Assembly (NCBI GenBank): GCA_024449915.1
Contig: JAMZAV010001834.1
Span: 62,001 to 126,000, forward strand
Direction of reading: 5' to 3'
Length of the DNA stretch: 64,000 nucleotides
From: Sweltsa coloradensis
Taxonomy: Eukaryota > Arthropoda > Insecta > Plecoptera > Chloroperlidae
Positions 53,949 to 64,000 of the stretch are shown one piece after another (position 1 is the first letter of the stretch; each line of letters opens with the position of its first letter). The notes below the pieces were generated by a model. The model saw nothing but the letters and a program-made list of their open reading frames with translations, was not told where the DNA came from and did no database searches. The translations under genes were made by a program, and so were the position numbers.

Positions 53949-54019
53949 GTCTCGGTAGCTTAGGGTAAAGCACTCGACCGGCAATCGGGAGAGCGGGGTT
54001 CGATACCCCGCTGAGATGG
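53949..54019 (+). tRNA. tRNA-like cloverleaf, anticodon GGC (Ala-like), probably a pseudogene or SINE head
   Basis: Folds fully: acceptor GTCTCGG/CTGAGAT (two G-U pairs), D stem GCTT/AAGC, anticodon stem CTCGA/TCGGG with loop CCGGCAA, variable AGAG, T stem CGGGG/CCCCG with loop TTCGATA. Position 33 is C rather than the near-universal U, and the G3:U70 identity pair of tRNA-Ala is absent. A T run (GGATTTTTTAA) follows. Confidence 0.55.
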
Positions 54020-55061
54020 ATTTTTTAATTTCTGTATTGATTTACATAATATTCATAACTACTGGTATATGTTCATTGTTTTTGTTGTGTAATTAAAAAT
54101 GCATTAAAACTAAAGTAAGGTCATACTATGACTTCCTTGTATTTGCTTTGTAAAACAGGAAGAGCGATTGTATTATGTACCTATTTTACCCTGTTGCTAT
54201 GGGGTTGCTTATGCTCTCTTGTATTTTAGGAGTAGACTTTTCCCTTAGTAAGAGGGAGAAGATTGTGAGTCGGACATTTATGACACATATGACTATACTT
54301 CAATGCCTGACTATAATCTTATATAGTTACTATTAGTACTTATTTTTAGTTGGTGTTTTTATATGAGTTTGTGGCTCACAATCAAAGCCTGAGGTATTGT
54401 ACTGGATGTTTGAACTTTGAACCGCATTGTTATATAGATAGTACATACATTATTTACAACATAGAAGTACGGTGCTGAAGTTATTGAAAGGGGCTATATC
54501 AGTTATCCCTTAAGGGTCATCAACAACCAACTAAGGTTGCTTACTTTATAATTAAATAGGTTTTTAATCAAACTCCACAACAATAACTGAGTACCAAGAA
54601 ATTAGCCAATGAAATATGTTGTCATTACGGAACTCTGAATTTCTAATCTCAAATGACAACAAAAGAAGATGCCACTATTGTTTCAAATATAATTGCTCCT
54701 ATACTAGTCCCACCTTAACCTTCCATTGTATTTAATACCAATGACATTTCCGTTATTCTAAAGTCAGAAGTACTTGGCTAGCCGTTCATCTAAATGTGAT
54801 GAGAGCCTAGTACCAGGAAGTATACAAAAGTAACTTGTAAAACAATTCTATTTCGGAAATATAAAAAGTCTGGGAAATATATTCTTAAAAATTAAAATCA
54901 ATAAGAATGGAATTTAATAATGTATACCGGTAAATGTAATGTTAATCTCACAGACTGATATGTAAATTTAAGTAGATTGGTTGTAAATAGAAACAGGCCA
55001 TGTCCACTATCTTGGATTGGCTGTAAACAGAAACAGGCCACTTCCACTATATCTTGCTTCT
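54020..55061. other. intergenic sequence
   Basis: AT-rich. 54977-55050 contains an imperfect 45-bp duplication (GTAAAYAGAAACAGGCCA twice). No gene. Confidence 0.5.
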
Positions 55062-55185
55062 ACTACTTTGATTCAACTTTTACAAACACTCGATGGAACG
55101 CACAAGGCTTTATGACGATGCATACTACTTTGATTCAACTTTTACAAACACTCGATGGAACGCACAAGGCTTTATGACGATGCAT
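55062..55185. repeat. perfect 62-bp tandem duplication
   Basis: Two identical units (55062-55123 and 55124-55185) starting ACTACTTTGATTCAACTTTT. Recent, as no base differs. Confidence 0.95.
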
Positions 55186-57350
55186 GTTATTGCGGTATAA
55201 CTAGCGTGCGGAAACTCGGGTTGCGAATTTACGATTGAAACAAAAATGTCACCAAAATAAGCAGTCTTGCCGCCGCACGTAATGCCAGGATGACTGTAAT
55301 AATGCTAATGTCTAGCCCTACCACAATACATGGGGGAGGGTTGCCATCCCTACCCGACGGCTGATGCAAAATTTTGTCGGAAATGAGGCATTGGACAAGA
55401 ATTCCTCTTACAAAAAATGTCATTTTTAAGAAAGCCAGATGTCGAGATATATCCTGATGAATGCAATGTTTATTTTTATAAAGTACAGGCTGCAAAACAA
55501 AAGTAACTTTCAACTTAACGTTTATTGCAAGTTACCAAAAATATCAATCGGTTTCTTCGGTTTCTATAAAAAGATGCTGATTTTGAAAACATAACGGGTT
55601 ACCCTAAAAGTTACCTAAAATTTATTTATTTATTTTATTTAAAAAATAATACGTTGCCGCTAACGCGTTACTTTCTTTAAGTACTCCCCAACTCTGTCAA
55701 TTACCTACACAAGCACTCAAAATACTTAAAGTAGCCTACATTACGTAGACAGGTTGGTACAGTATAAACAAAATTAAATGTATGAGATCATTACTTCAGC
55801 ACCGGACTCTTACGCCATGAATACTATATGCGACTGCTCAACACTCTACATAACTAAGCATAAGATAGTACGTAATAATAATCATATACTTTGTCCAAAT
55901 AACAAAGCCAGTTCTGTACTACTGTATTCTCCGTTCCCATGGATTATGTAAATCCGAAATGTATTACTTCATGCAATAACCCAGTTAGTTACCATGTAAC
56001 AAATCTAGAATTTTGCAACTCATTTTACACCGATGACAGTAATCAAATTCTAGTATTTAAGAACTTAAATAATAATGTCTCCTTCTTTAATGATGTCTTA
56101 TTTATTTTAGTTGAAGTACAGTTGAAACACTATAGTAATGCAGAGGCATACTATTTGAACTTGTTGAATATCATCTAGTGTTTCCATGTACTGACCTCAA
56201 AGTGAAAATTAATCATATTCATGTACATAGGTAGTGGGCCTGTGTTTGAAATTTAAACTTGTCTAACCAGAAAATATTGGGACCAGACTATAAGTCACAC
56301 CTGGTAGTATTTTTAGAATTATTAGCGCTGTTAGATTAATAAATTTTGATCTTAATTTTAAAATCTATCGGCGTATGCTGAAACGATAATCATAAAACGT
56401 ATGTGGCATTTAGTAACGTGCATTTATTTCTGTTAATGGTTGCAGCACCTCTAATATAGCAATCTATATTCTGTAAATTATAGATTTATTTTCACTTGGT
56501 GATTTGTGACTCCCAAGTTTGAAGTTTAAATTTGAGAAAACATGAATTTTGTAAGGTCTCTTTCTATTGTGTTATGTATTGTTTACATTTCTAGGGCATT
56601 GTAGGCATTAGGTTGTTTTTCTTAAATACTAGCTAAACAAATACCAGTAAAATCTATAATAATAATAATAATAATAATAATATCGAGCCCTATTTACAAA
56701 AAACAAGTGTTGCAAGACCTAAAACCAAAGATGCATTTGCTTCTCTTAAAATTTGATACAATCATCGAATCGTGATTTCGTATTTTCTGGTTTTCAAACC
56801 TGAGCATCCAACTGCCTTTATATTAATATAAAATGTAATAAGCAATAAATAAGTATTGTCTAAATGAATACAAAACATTTAACTAGCTTACTAATGAAAA
56901 GTAGGTAGGTAACATAAAGTAAAAATAGACGTTAGTTTGTACTATGCTTACATTCCAATATTGCGAGCTTATGCATATTAGATATTATAATGGTACTCAA
57001 CTTTGTATATATTATATGGTACTGCTTTGTAAATACATACACAATGATTTCGAAGACACGTCCAACTAAGTGATATAACCTGTACTTGTGCCGACAAGAT
57101 GGCTGCTTGTTAATTTCTTCTTTCTGCTACTTCCCATTGTGATAGTTGCAATGCTAAGAGTACTTATTATATATTCTGTATGTTTACTCCCTTAACACCT
57201 TTAATGTGTGCATAATTATGCATTTATTTACCATACAGTCAGTGGGTTATCCGAATGTTAGACTAGACCTGTGACAAATGCAGGCTAAAATCATATTTTT
57301 ATGCTGGACTTTGGTATAACATTAGATAATTTGCATGTAATATTTTATTA
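55186..57350. other. intergenic sequence
   Basis: AT-rich. (AAT)n microsatellite at about 56656-56685. Open frames lack protein character. Nothing else recognised. Confidence 0.5.
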
Positions 57351-57358
57351 ATAATTAT

Positions 57359-58204
57359 TAGGGTTGCCGTTCGATGTGAAAATCGTGATCGATAATCGGA
57401 GGCATCGAATCGATTATCATATCGAAATATATCGATATCATAGACCCAAATCGATTATCATATCAAATTCCAAATTGAGCCTAGGAAGCAGAAAAAACGC
57501 AAATTGTAACACTAATACAAGAGATCATTAAGGATTAGAATGTTTAAAAAAAAATTGAGGGCTGAATTTCAATTACACAGCCTATATTTTAATACGTCTT
57601 GACTTGCATCGGGTGTCACTGTTTACGTGTTCCAACAGTACGCGCATCTAGCGAGCGAGAGATAGTGGCGAGATCTCATCGACATTCGAGCTCACAGCCT
57701 TATCTCCTCCCAACCTCCTCGTCGTCGTTCTTTGAATAATAAAAACTGCCACACTTGACTCATCTTGTTAGGCAGCGTCAGAAGTAATGGCAAATATCTT
57801 CTTTGGGTTTGGGACGGAAGAAACATCACGAATTCAATATAATTGGCAGACTGACGCTAGAGAAGTTCACGCCACAACACGTCGAGCCGTACTGAATACA
57901 TCGCAAATCGCAATCGGGCCGGGCGATGTTTTCGTATCGCCTTGTATCGCGCTGCGAGCGCATGCGCACTGGCGGCGGTGGGGCGTGGCATTATACTTGA
58001 GCAGCGATTGGCTACTCCGACAACCAATCGGCGCGTTGATACGACAGCGCGGCATTTTTTAAGCATGGTAAACCGAGAAAACATCGATGTAACTATTTAA
58101 ATCGATAATAAGATCATATCATATCAAAATACTTGAATCGATTATCATATCATATTACTGATATCGATAATCGATCGATATTTCGATTATCGACGGCAAC
58201 CCTA
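57359..58204. mobile_element. hAT MITE, 846 bp
   Basis: TAGGGTTGCCGTTCGATGTG at the left and complementary GGCAACCCTA at the right. 8-bp duplications ATAATTAT at 57351-57358 and 58205-58212. Subterminal ATCGATAATCGATTATCATA-type repeats at both ends. The centre (57600-58060) is GC-richer with GATTGGCT/AACCAATC elements but no convincing ORF. Confidence 0.92.
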
Positions 58205-58212
58205 ATAATTAT

Positions 58213-58727
58213 ACTACTTTTTATATAAATGAATTATGTATAATATTAACTTACAATAATTATTATAATAAATACAGATTTTATTACATTGATTCTTAGC
58301 AGTTTTACTTAAGTACAACATACCTAATACCTACCCAAATAATTGTTGTCCTATTAAAATTGTCTTGCTCATTCGAATGCATGAAATGTGAAATCTCAAA
58401 TTGTTCAGTATAAACAAAATAAATAAATTGTATTTAGAGTCTACCCACTCAGTTATATAACTGATTTTCAGTGGGGGACTTTAAATCAAAGCGACCAAGC
58501 CAACCCTGTAGGTCCCGACACAATCGACGAGTATGAGCGAAAACCAACCAGAGATATATATTTTTAATAGGAAATGTAGCAATCTGTAGTATGGAGAGTG
58601 CAAACACCCGCGGATCAACGCCAGAATCAACAAGGCTGATTTCAGCACAACTCTGAATTTATTATGTGCTTCGTTGCTAAGACGGCTCAAAAGTCACCGT
58701 TTACAAACTCCCAAGTAAAAAACTTCT
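58213..58727. other. intergenic; inverted copy of the 36640 repeat at 58425-58515
   Basis: 58425-58515 is the reverse complement of 36640-36735, including the AAATAAAT tail. The rest is unassigned. Confidence 0.6.
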
Positions 58728-58933
58728 GACTTTAGCGGGAATCGAACCCTGGACCTTCTGCATTGGAAGCAGATACGCTAACCACAACACCAACGAGCCA
58801 CACAAAAAAAATATTATGTGATTGTATATTTGACAGAAAATGAAAACATTATGAGAGTGGCCCCACCGGGAATTGAACGTGGGACATCTGCTTTCTGGGT
58901 CGATGCTCGACCCAACTGAGCTATGAAAGCACA
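58728..58933 (-). repeat. two tRNA-like units in tandem (tRNA-derived SINE or pseudogenes)
   Basis: On the minus strand, unit 1 (58933-58858) has an A box TAGCTCAGTTGGGTCGAGCA and a B box GTTCAATTCC. Unit 2 (58803-58728) has TGGTGTTGTGGTTAGCG, an intact anticodon stem TCTGC/GCAGA with loop TTCCAAT (CCA) and a B box GGTTCGATTCC. Acceptor and T stems are poorly paired in both, so functional tRNAs are unlikely. Confidence 0.6.
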
Positions 58934-59281
58934 ACCCCCAATCCTAAACTTTTACCAAAATGTGCAGGACAAAAACACGACCCAAAGATAGGGGCCTTTC
59001 CATGACATGCCGGTGACAGTCTGGTACTCTTCCTAACTAAAAGGAAAGCTTGTGTTGGTAGCAACTAGCAAATGTGCCATTGAATTGAGACGGTTAATAA
59101 TGTTGTTGGTGCATAACATATAACATACGGGATAGTAAACTAAACATCTCACTCTGATTTGACCTCTAGTATCATCATGAACAATCATGCTCTGATGACA
59201 AGTCAGCTTTGCCCTCAGTAGTAGTCTAGGTTATTTGGGTGAAAGACTTGTTATCAATAGACAAGGGTCATGCATTGACTA
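58934..59281. other. intergenic sequence
   Basis: Nothing recognised. Confidence 0.5.
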
Positions 59282-60316
59282 ATTAATTTATTGTATTTTA
59301 ATTTATTGTATTTTACCTGCCCATAGGGCCGGAAAGGCTAATGCAGGGCAAGTGTGCCCTCTGTAGCGTGACACAGTGATAACAGAGTTACAAATTAAAC
59401 ATTACATGAAAAACAACAAGAGAACATGACATTTATAAAGTTAGACAAATTGAAAGGCAAAAGGCGGATAAGGGTACTTGAATCGCGGTAGAGGTCTGAA
59501 GACTCGAGGACGCGAATCGAGGTCGTGAAGCTCATTCCTGCCGCCTGCGTGAAGACGTTGCACGTAAGCCCCTGCGAGGGTGTCGAGTCGAGCGCTGATA
59601 CCACCGACGCCGGTTTGGGCATACACGTCTTCATTCCGCGTCATCGGAGGAAGCCGCGCGATGCGGCGAAGGATTCCTCGCTCCAGCGAGAAGTATTGCT
59701 GGAGACATCCTCCAAAGACGGGTGTCAGCGCCGGGGCCGCGTATTCAAAAAGGGGACGGATGAAAGTTTTATAAGTGTGCCGTAGAGTACGGAAACTGCA
59801 TCCAGAAAGTCGCCCACGAAGCATCACGAGTAAATTTAGTCTCGACCGCGCACGGTTGATGACGTCACGGCAATGAGCACCCCAGTTCAGAATGTCTGTA
59901 AAGGTTACTCCAAGGTACTTGGCAGACCGACTAGGGTACACCGTAGCGCCCCAAAGTGAGATGGACTGACGGAGTGGTCGTTGAGACATTTTCTGAGTTT
60001 TGTGCCGGTGGTGAAAAAGGATAAGCTGTGTCTTTAAGGCGTTCGGAAATACACGCCAACGACGCATCCAAGCTTCCAGAGCTTTAATTTGGCGCTGTAG
60101 ACGGCGGAAGACTTCTCTCGCTGTGCGCCCTTTGCACCAGTAGGCTGTGTCGTCTGCATAGAGGGCTAAGGCGAGGCCCTCGTGATGGTACAGGCCAGCA
60201 ACTGCATTGAGTGACGTCACGAGCGTAGGCCGACTGGCGAGTGGCCGTAGCATGGCGCGTATAGGAATAACACGACGCGGAACACAATTTTTGCCTGATA
60301 TATTACAATTATTCAT
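59282..60316 (-). mobile_element. 5'-truncated jockey/R1-like non-LTR retrotransposon
   Basis: The minus-strand coding part is followed by a short 3' UTR and an imperfect AATACAATAAATTA tail (59282-59318). Confidence 0.8.
59441..60316 (-). pseudogene. non-LTR reverse transcriptase C-terminal part
   Basis: Up to 291 open codons. Real similarity starts at about codon 35: LALALYADDTAYW (catalytic box), KTQLILFHHRH, SAKYLGVTFTDILNWGAHC, RTLRHTYKTFIRPLFEYAAP, ILRRIARLPPMTRNEDVY. The fragment is uninterrupted from the YADD box to the stop. Codon use is GC-rich compared with the surroundings, suggesting a fairly recent insertion. Confidence 0.88.
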
Positions 60317-60727
60317 TTATGGTGCCCTCATATACATGCCGCAAGGTTAAGGATAGTTTTATGGTACTGTTGGAACTTATTTTGTTCCGCGTTTACATCG
60401 TGTGACAGTGTAAAGCGGCACCTAAAGAGAAACTATATTGACGTTTTATTCTTCGTTTTAACCATCGATCTTTCACGTACGATATATTCGAATGATACGT
60501 ATATTTTAAAACATTTTGTTGAATTGCCAATTGTATAAATTGGATTATCTTGTATTCAAATAATGTCATAACATTAAAGTATAATCGGTCATATTCAGGC
60601 ACTGCTCCCACACTTTTTAGTTATTTTAACAGTGCAGATTATATTCAAAATTTAATAAGCCATTATAATGTACGTGTATGGTTTCTCGATTTAATTGATC
60701 GGGAAACACTCCCGTGGGTGTAATTGT
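60317..60727. other. intergenic sequence
   Basis: AT-rich; nothing recognised. Confidence 0.5.
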
Positions 60728-60731
60728 TTTT

Positions 60732-60860
60732 ATTTACTACAATTCAGAAATTAAAAAAGTCCGCCCCAACCGGGAATCGAACCACGGATCTCCCACATCC
60801 AGATCCGTGGTTCGATTCCCGGTTGGGGCGGACTTTTTTAATTTCTGAATTGTAGTAAAT
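60732..60860. repeat. perfect palindrome (60-nt arms, 9-nt loop) containing a tRNA 3' half
   Basis: 60732-60791 is the exact complement of 60801-60860; the loop is CCCACATCC. Each arm contains the 3' half of a tRNA-like sequence: T arm GGTTCGATTCCCGG, then GGGGCGGA and a T6 Pol III terminator. The palindrome is therefore two tRNA 3' halves joined head to head. Confidence 0.93.
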
Positions 60861-60865
60861 AAATA

Positions 60866-61147
60866 CGTGTATGGTATTACGACGCCTGCGAATAAAATGC
60901 CGTCAGTTGGTACATTTAGTAGAAACATTTTGGATAATAGAAAAATTAGTTTTGTCACAGTCACATTAGTATGGTCCATGGTTAGGATATTACACTATTA
61001 GAACACGAAAATGTTATTATCACTCTCAAGGAATACACCGATGTAATACATTACTAATAATACATTAATACACGCGGACTTTTAACTCTTCTGCCCGCAA
61101 CAAAACAACAAACACAACACACAACAACAACACAACACAACAAACGC
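60866..61147. other. intergenic sequence
   Basis: AACAAC-rich stretch just before the minisatellite (61100-61145). Confidence 0.5.
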
Positions 61148-61500
61148 CATCCTACCCCTGTAACTGTGCATCTGCTCCCTGGATCTGTGCATCCTACCCC
61201 TGTAACTGTGCATCCTACCCCTGTAACTGTGCATCTGCTCCCTGGATCTGTGCATCCTACCCCTGTAACTGTGCATCCTACCCCTGTAACTGTGCATCTG
61301 CTCCCTGGATCTGTGCATCCTACCCCTGAAACTGTGCATCCGCTCCCTGGATCTGTGCATCCTACCCCTGTAACTGTGCATCCTACCCCTGTAACTGTGC
61401 ATCCTACCCCTGTAACTGTGCATCTGCTCCCTGTAACTGTGCATCCTACCCCTGTAACTGTGCATCTGCTCCCTGGATCTGTGCATCCTACCCCTGTAAC
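61148..61500. repeat. 21-bp minisatellite, about 17 units
   Basis: Unit A CATCCTACCCCTGTAACTG.. and unit B CATCTGCTCCCTGGATCTG.., both 21 bp. They are arranged A B A A B A A B A B A A A C A B A, where C is an A/B hybrid. Because 21 is a multiple of three, long open frames exist on both strands; these are not genes. Confidence 0.95.
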
Positions 61501-61673
61501 ATAACGGCAGCTCAATGCACCAATTACGCTCATCCAACAACGCGGCGGGACTTAAGCGTTTTCCTAGTTTTAGAATAGTTTAGTTGTGAATTAGAATATT
61601 CATTGCATTTTTATATAAATTTATATTCAAAATTGAAAAGGATACACACGTCGTATAAATATCCTGGTATTGT

Positions 61674-61905
61674 CAGTTCGACTGCACAAAAAACTACATT
61701 ATTTTGATGTTGCATTTTGCCCACTCCTTTTTTTCTAAAACGCACTAAATGCACTCTATAAAGTAAACCTGATTTAGTAAATTTCGCCTGCGGTGCTATT
61801 GTTGTGGGGCTCTGCCCCGCAAACCCCTCTAATTTTTCCGCGCAGGTACAAGTTGGGACTTTTACCCGTCCCGGACAAGATTCCTGTGGACGCCCTTGCG
61901 GTGGG
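61674..61905. repeat. partial copy of the element at 62009-62654
   Basis: TCGACTGCACAAAAAACTAC through TTCCTGTGGACGCCC resembles 62445-62654 in the same orientation. It ends at the same terminal repeat. Confidence 0.7.
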
Positions 61906-62008
61906 TATGCTTAGTTTGCCACGGCGTAACTCAGGGCTGGCCTGAAAACATGTTTTAGGCCACCTTATTTGGGGCACTGTAGCAAAAATTATATCGCCAT
62001 TACGTGGG

Positions 62009-62654
62009 TGCAAGGGCGCCCGCAGGAGAGGGCACGGGGGGGCAGTTACCCCCCCCCCCCTGGCCCCGAGCAAGCAAAAGTGCTAATTTGCCCTTATTTG
62101 ATGTCTGGATTTATGATTAAACTTGTGCAGTCGATTTCTTTTCTGGTAAACGTTTGTTAAATTTAATGGTTGGCAATTTTCTGCGAGATATTAGCTTATT
62201 GTGTCTTTTACCTGCAATAGTTCGCCTTGAGTTTTGAAAAGAATACCACTCCATGGAATAATGCGAGTTTTACCGTCACAATAAAAGGCTTGCGAAAGCG
62301 AAGATGTGAGGTGGGGTAATGTCAAATTATCTCAGTGGACAAAAAAGCTAATAACCGCCCAACTCAATTTTGGGAATCAGAAGCTTTTGACTAAAGGACA
62401 AAAAAATGGGGGTAAAATATGTAAAAGGTTAGTTTCGAATATCGACTGCACACAAATCACATAATTTTGGTATTGTATTCAGTCCACTACTTTTCTCTAA
62501 AACCCACCAAACGCATTCTAAAAACCTGATTTTCTACATTTTTGCCTGCTGCGCTATTGTTGGGGAGCAGAGCCCCCCCCCCCCTGTACTCGCCCAACGA
62601 CAGTACAAATTATCATTTTTGCCCCCCCTGCCAAAATTCCTGCGGGCGCCCATG
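62009..62654. mobile_element. MITE with GGGCGCCCGCAGGA termini, 646 bp
   Basis: GGGCGCCCGCAGGA at 62009 and its complement at 62641-62654. G/C-tract-rich subterminal regions. Non-coding; target duplication not clear. Confidence 0.75.
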
Positions 62655-63180
62655 CGTGTAATACTATCAAGTTGGCCCCGGGGGTTTTCAGGAGTTCAAG
62701 CCGCCACAGAGGAAAAGCCTTGTTTTACGGTCCTATTGGACAGTAATCTCTATGTTTATAAGTTTGTGTAGGAAATAAAGACAAGATAGCATGTAACGTT
62801 GTTAATTAAGTTGTCCGTTTAATGATTTGCTACTTTCTTGAAACGCATTACTTAAAACTAAAAGTCAACTCGTTTCTTTCAAATAGTTACCAAGAGTCAA
62901 CTCCGGACTCGAACCCACGACCCTGGTCTGGACGGATCTCTACGTCATCCTCGGGGCCGCCGAGCAAAGACGACGGCATTTCCAACCAATCAGAAGACAT
63001 GTGCCTTAAAACCGTTTCATTATACGTACTAAAACTAAAAATCTTAGCATTGCGTAAGGTTAGATAATACACAGAAAATAATAGGCTATTTATGATGATC
63101 TAAATTTATAGAAATAATTCATTTTTATCTTGGATATCATTAAATTGCAGTGTGCATTTCACTATCATCGTAGAGAGCGC
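62655..63180. other. intergenic; SINE-like B box
   Basis: At 62886-62942 the minus strand holds a B box (GGGTTCGAGTCCGG). Otherwise nothing recognised. Confidence 0.45.
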
Positions 63181-63186
63181 GATGGT

Positions 63187-63214
63187 GATTGGCTGCTTAG
63201 GATTCATTACGTCA
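63187..63214 (+). promoter_or_regulatory. possible promoter elements of the next gene
   Basis: An inverted CCAAT box (GATTGGCT, 63187-63194) and a CRE/ATF-like site (TTACGTCA, 63207-63214) lie about 130-155 bp before a good start codon. Confidence 0.4.
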
Positions 63215-63342
63215 CAGAGGATATGCGAGCGAGATTGTGTAGTGCTTCTCTCCCGTGTCAGTTGCCAGCCGTTCTTCAAGCAGACAACACGGTCCGGTCC
63301 TTGGTGCAATGATATCTCTCATGGGTCCGGTCGACATCAGCC

Positions 63343-63357
63343 ATGGACACCAGCAAG
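63343..63357 (+). CDS. possible first coding exon of a downstream gene
   Basis: AGCCATGGACACCAGCAAG|GTGAGC: an ATG in strong Kozak context, five codons (MDTSK) and a good 5' splice site. The rest would lie right of the window. An upstream ATG at 63309 is in a different frame that stays open to the same donor. Not identifiable. Confidence 0.4.
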
Positions 63358-63376
63358 GTGAGCCTCGCTTCGTTGC

Positions 63377-64000
63377 CTACATTCATTCTTACTTTATTTG
63401 TTACATCCATTACAGTTACCTAATTATTATAGCACTAAATCCTCCATTATAAATTAATCTACTGTTATTTACTTTCCGTTCTGTAATACCCATCAGTCAG
63501 GAAAAACTAGAAGACTTTAAACAATTTGGAATATTTTCTCGGGTCGTGAAATCGTTGGAAATTCAGAAACGTGGCCATCACTAGGCCTACAATATTCAAT
63601 CTTACTTTATCTATTGCATCCATTACAATTACATAATTATTATAGCTTTATATCCTCCATTATAAATTCATCTACTGTTAATTATTTTTCGTTCTGTAAT
63701 ACCCATCAGTCAGGGAAAACTAGAAGACTTTAAACAATTTGTGTAATATTTTCTCGGGTCGTGAAATCGTTGAAATTCAGAAACGTGGTCATCACTAGGC
63801 CTACAATATTCAATCTTACTTTATCTATTGCATCCATTACAATTACATAATTATTATAGCTCTATATCCTCCATTATAAATTCATCTACTGTTATTTATG
63901 TTCCGTTCTGTAATATTCATCAGTTGGGGAAAATTAGAAAACTTTAAACACTTTGGAATATTTTCTCCAGTCGTGTAACCAAGAAATTCAGAAACGTGGC
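63377..64000. repeat. ~210-bp tandem repeat, three copies, running off the window
   Basis: Copies start at about 63377, 63587 and 63798, each with CTTACTTTAT, TCCATTATAAATT, GTTCTGTAATA, CTAGAAGACTTTAAACAATT and GTCGTGAAATCGTT. Divergence is roughly 10% and periods are 209-212 bp. Satellite-like. Confidence 0.93.

Noticed and set aside
61054..61540. Long open frames on both strands (152-159 codons)
   Set aside because: They are produced by the 21-bp minisatellite, whose unit is a multiple of three.

Overview
This is a 64-kb piece of an animal (metazoan) nuclear genome. Coding sequence sits in short exons with GT/AG introns, the introns are long and AT-rich, and about half of what can be recognised is transposon-derived. 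The taxon cannot be fixed from sequence alone. An invertebrate, plausibly a crustacean or other arthropod, fits the mix of hAT, pogo/Tigger, RTE, CR1/jockey and Penelope-like elements and the very frequent AGGCCTA motif; this is inference.

The main gene is anillin (scraps/ANLN), on the + strand from 1549 to 51518. I can follow 15 exons. Their splice phases fit at every junction, giving 3,603 nt: 1,200 residues plus a stop. The order is the N-terminal formin-binding-like motif (1549-1687), acidic and Ser/Pro-rich linkers, the actin/myosin-binding half (9980-12580), a proline-rich repeat exon (15858-16249), the anillin homology domain (19856-24241) and the C-terminal PH domain (37036-51518). 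The short exon with the initiator Met is not in the window. Two introns exceed 12 kb (24242-37035 and 38053-51409).

The 24242-37035 intron holds a second, antisense gene: a leucine-rich-repeat protein with a 5' UTR exon and two coding exons (33782 down to 29363), which carries an apparent frameshift. The same intron holds a 4.65-kb hAT transposon (24409-29059) with an exact 8-bp target duplication. It still encodes a BED/CGGBP1-like zinc finger, and it has itself been invaded by a non-LTR retrotransposon and a small hAT MITE.

Other dated or bounded elements are: a TA-flanked pogo-like element (2077-4309) with a 500-bp hAT MITE nested in it; a Tigger element (12599-15626) 18 bp beyond an anillin 5' splice site; a 5'-truncated Penelope-like element with a GIY-YIG domain and 16-bp duplication (16286-17243); hAT MITEs at 23084, 53209 and 57359; a fold-back element (31873-32793); and two copies of one TIR element in opposite orientation (34941-36336, 45255-46854).

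Downstream of anillin (51519-64000) is mostly intergenic. It holds a well-formed hammerhead ribozyme (52573-52614), tRNA-like sequences, a jockey-type reverse transcriptase fragment (59441-60316), a perfect 60-nt-arm palindrome made of a tRNA 3' half, a 21-bp minisatellite (61148-61500), a possible first exon of the next gene (ATG at 63343) and a ~210-bp tandem repeat running off the right edge.
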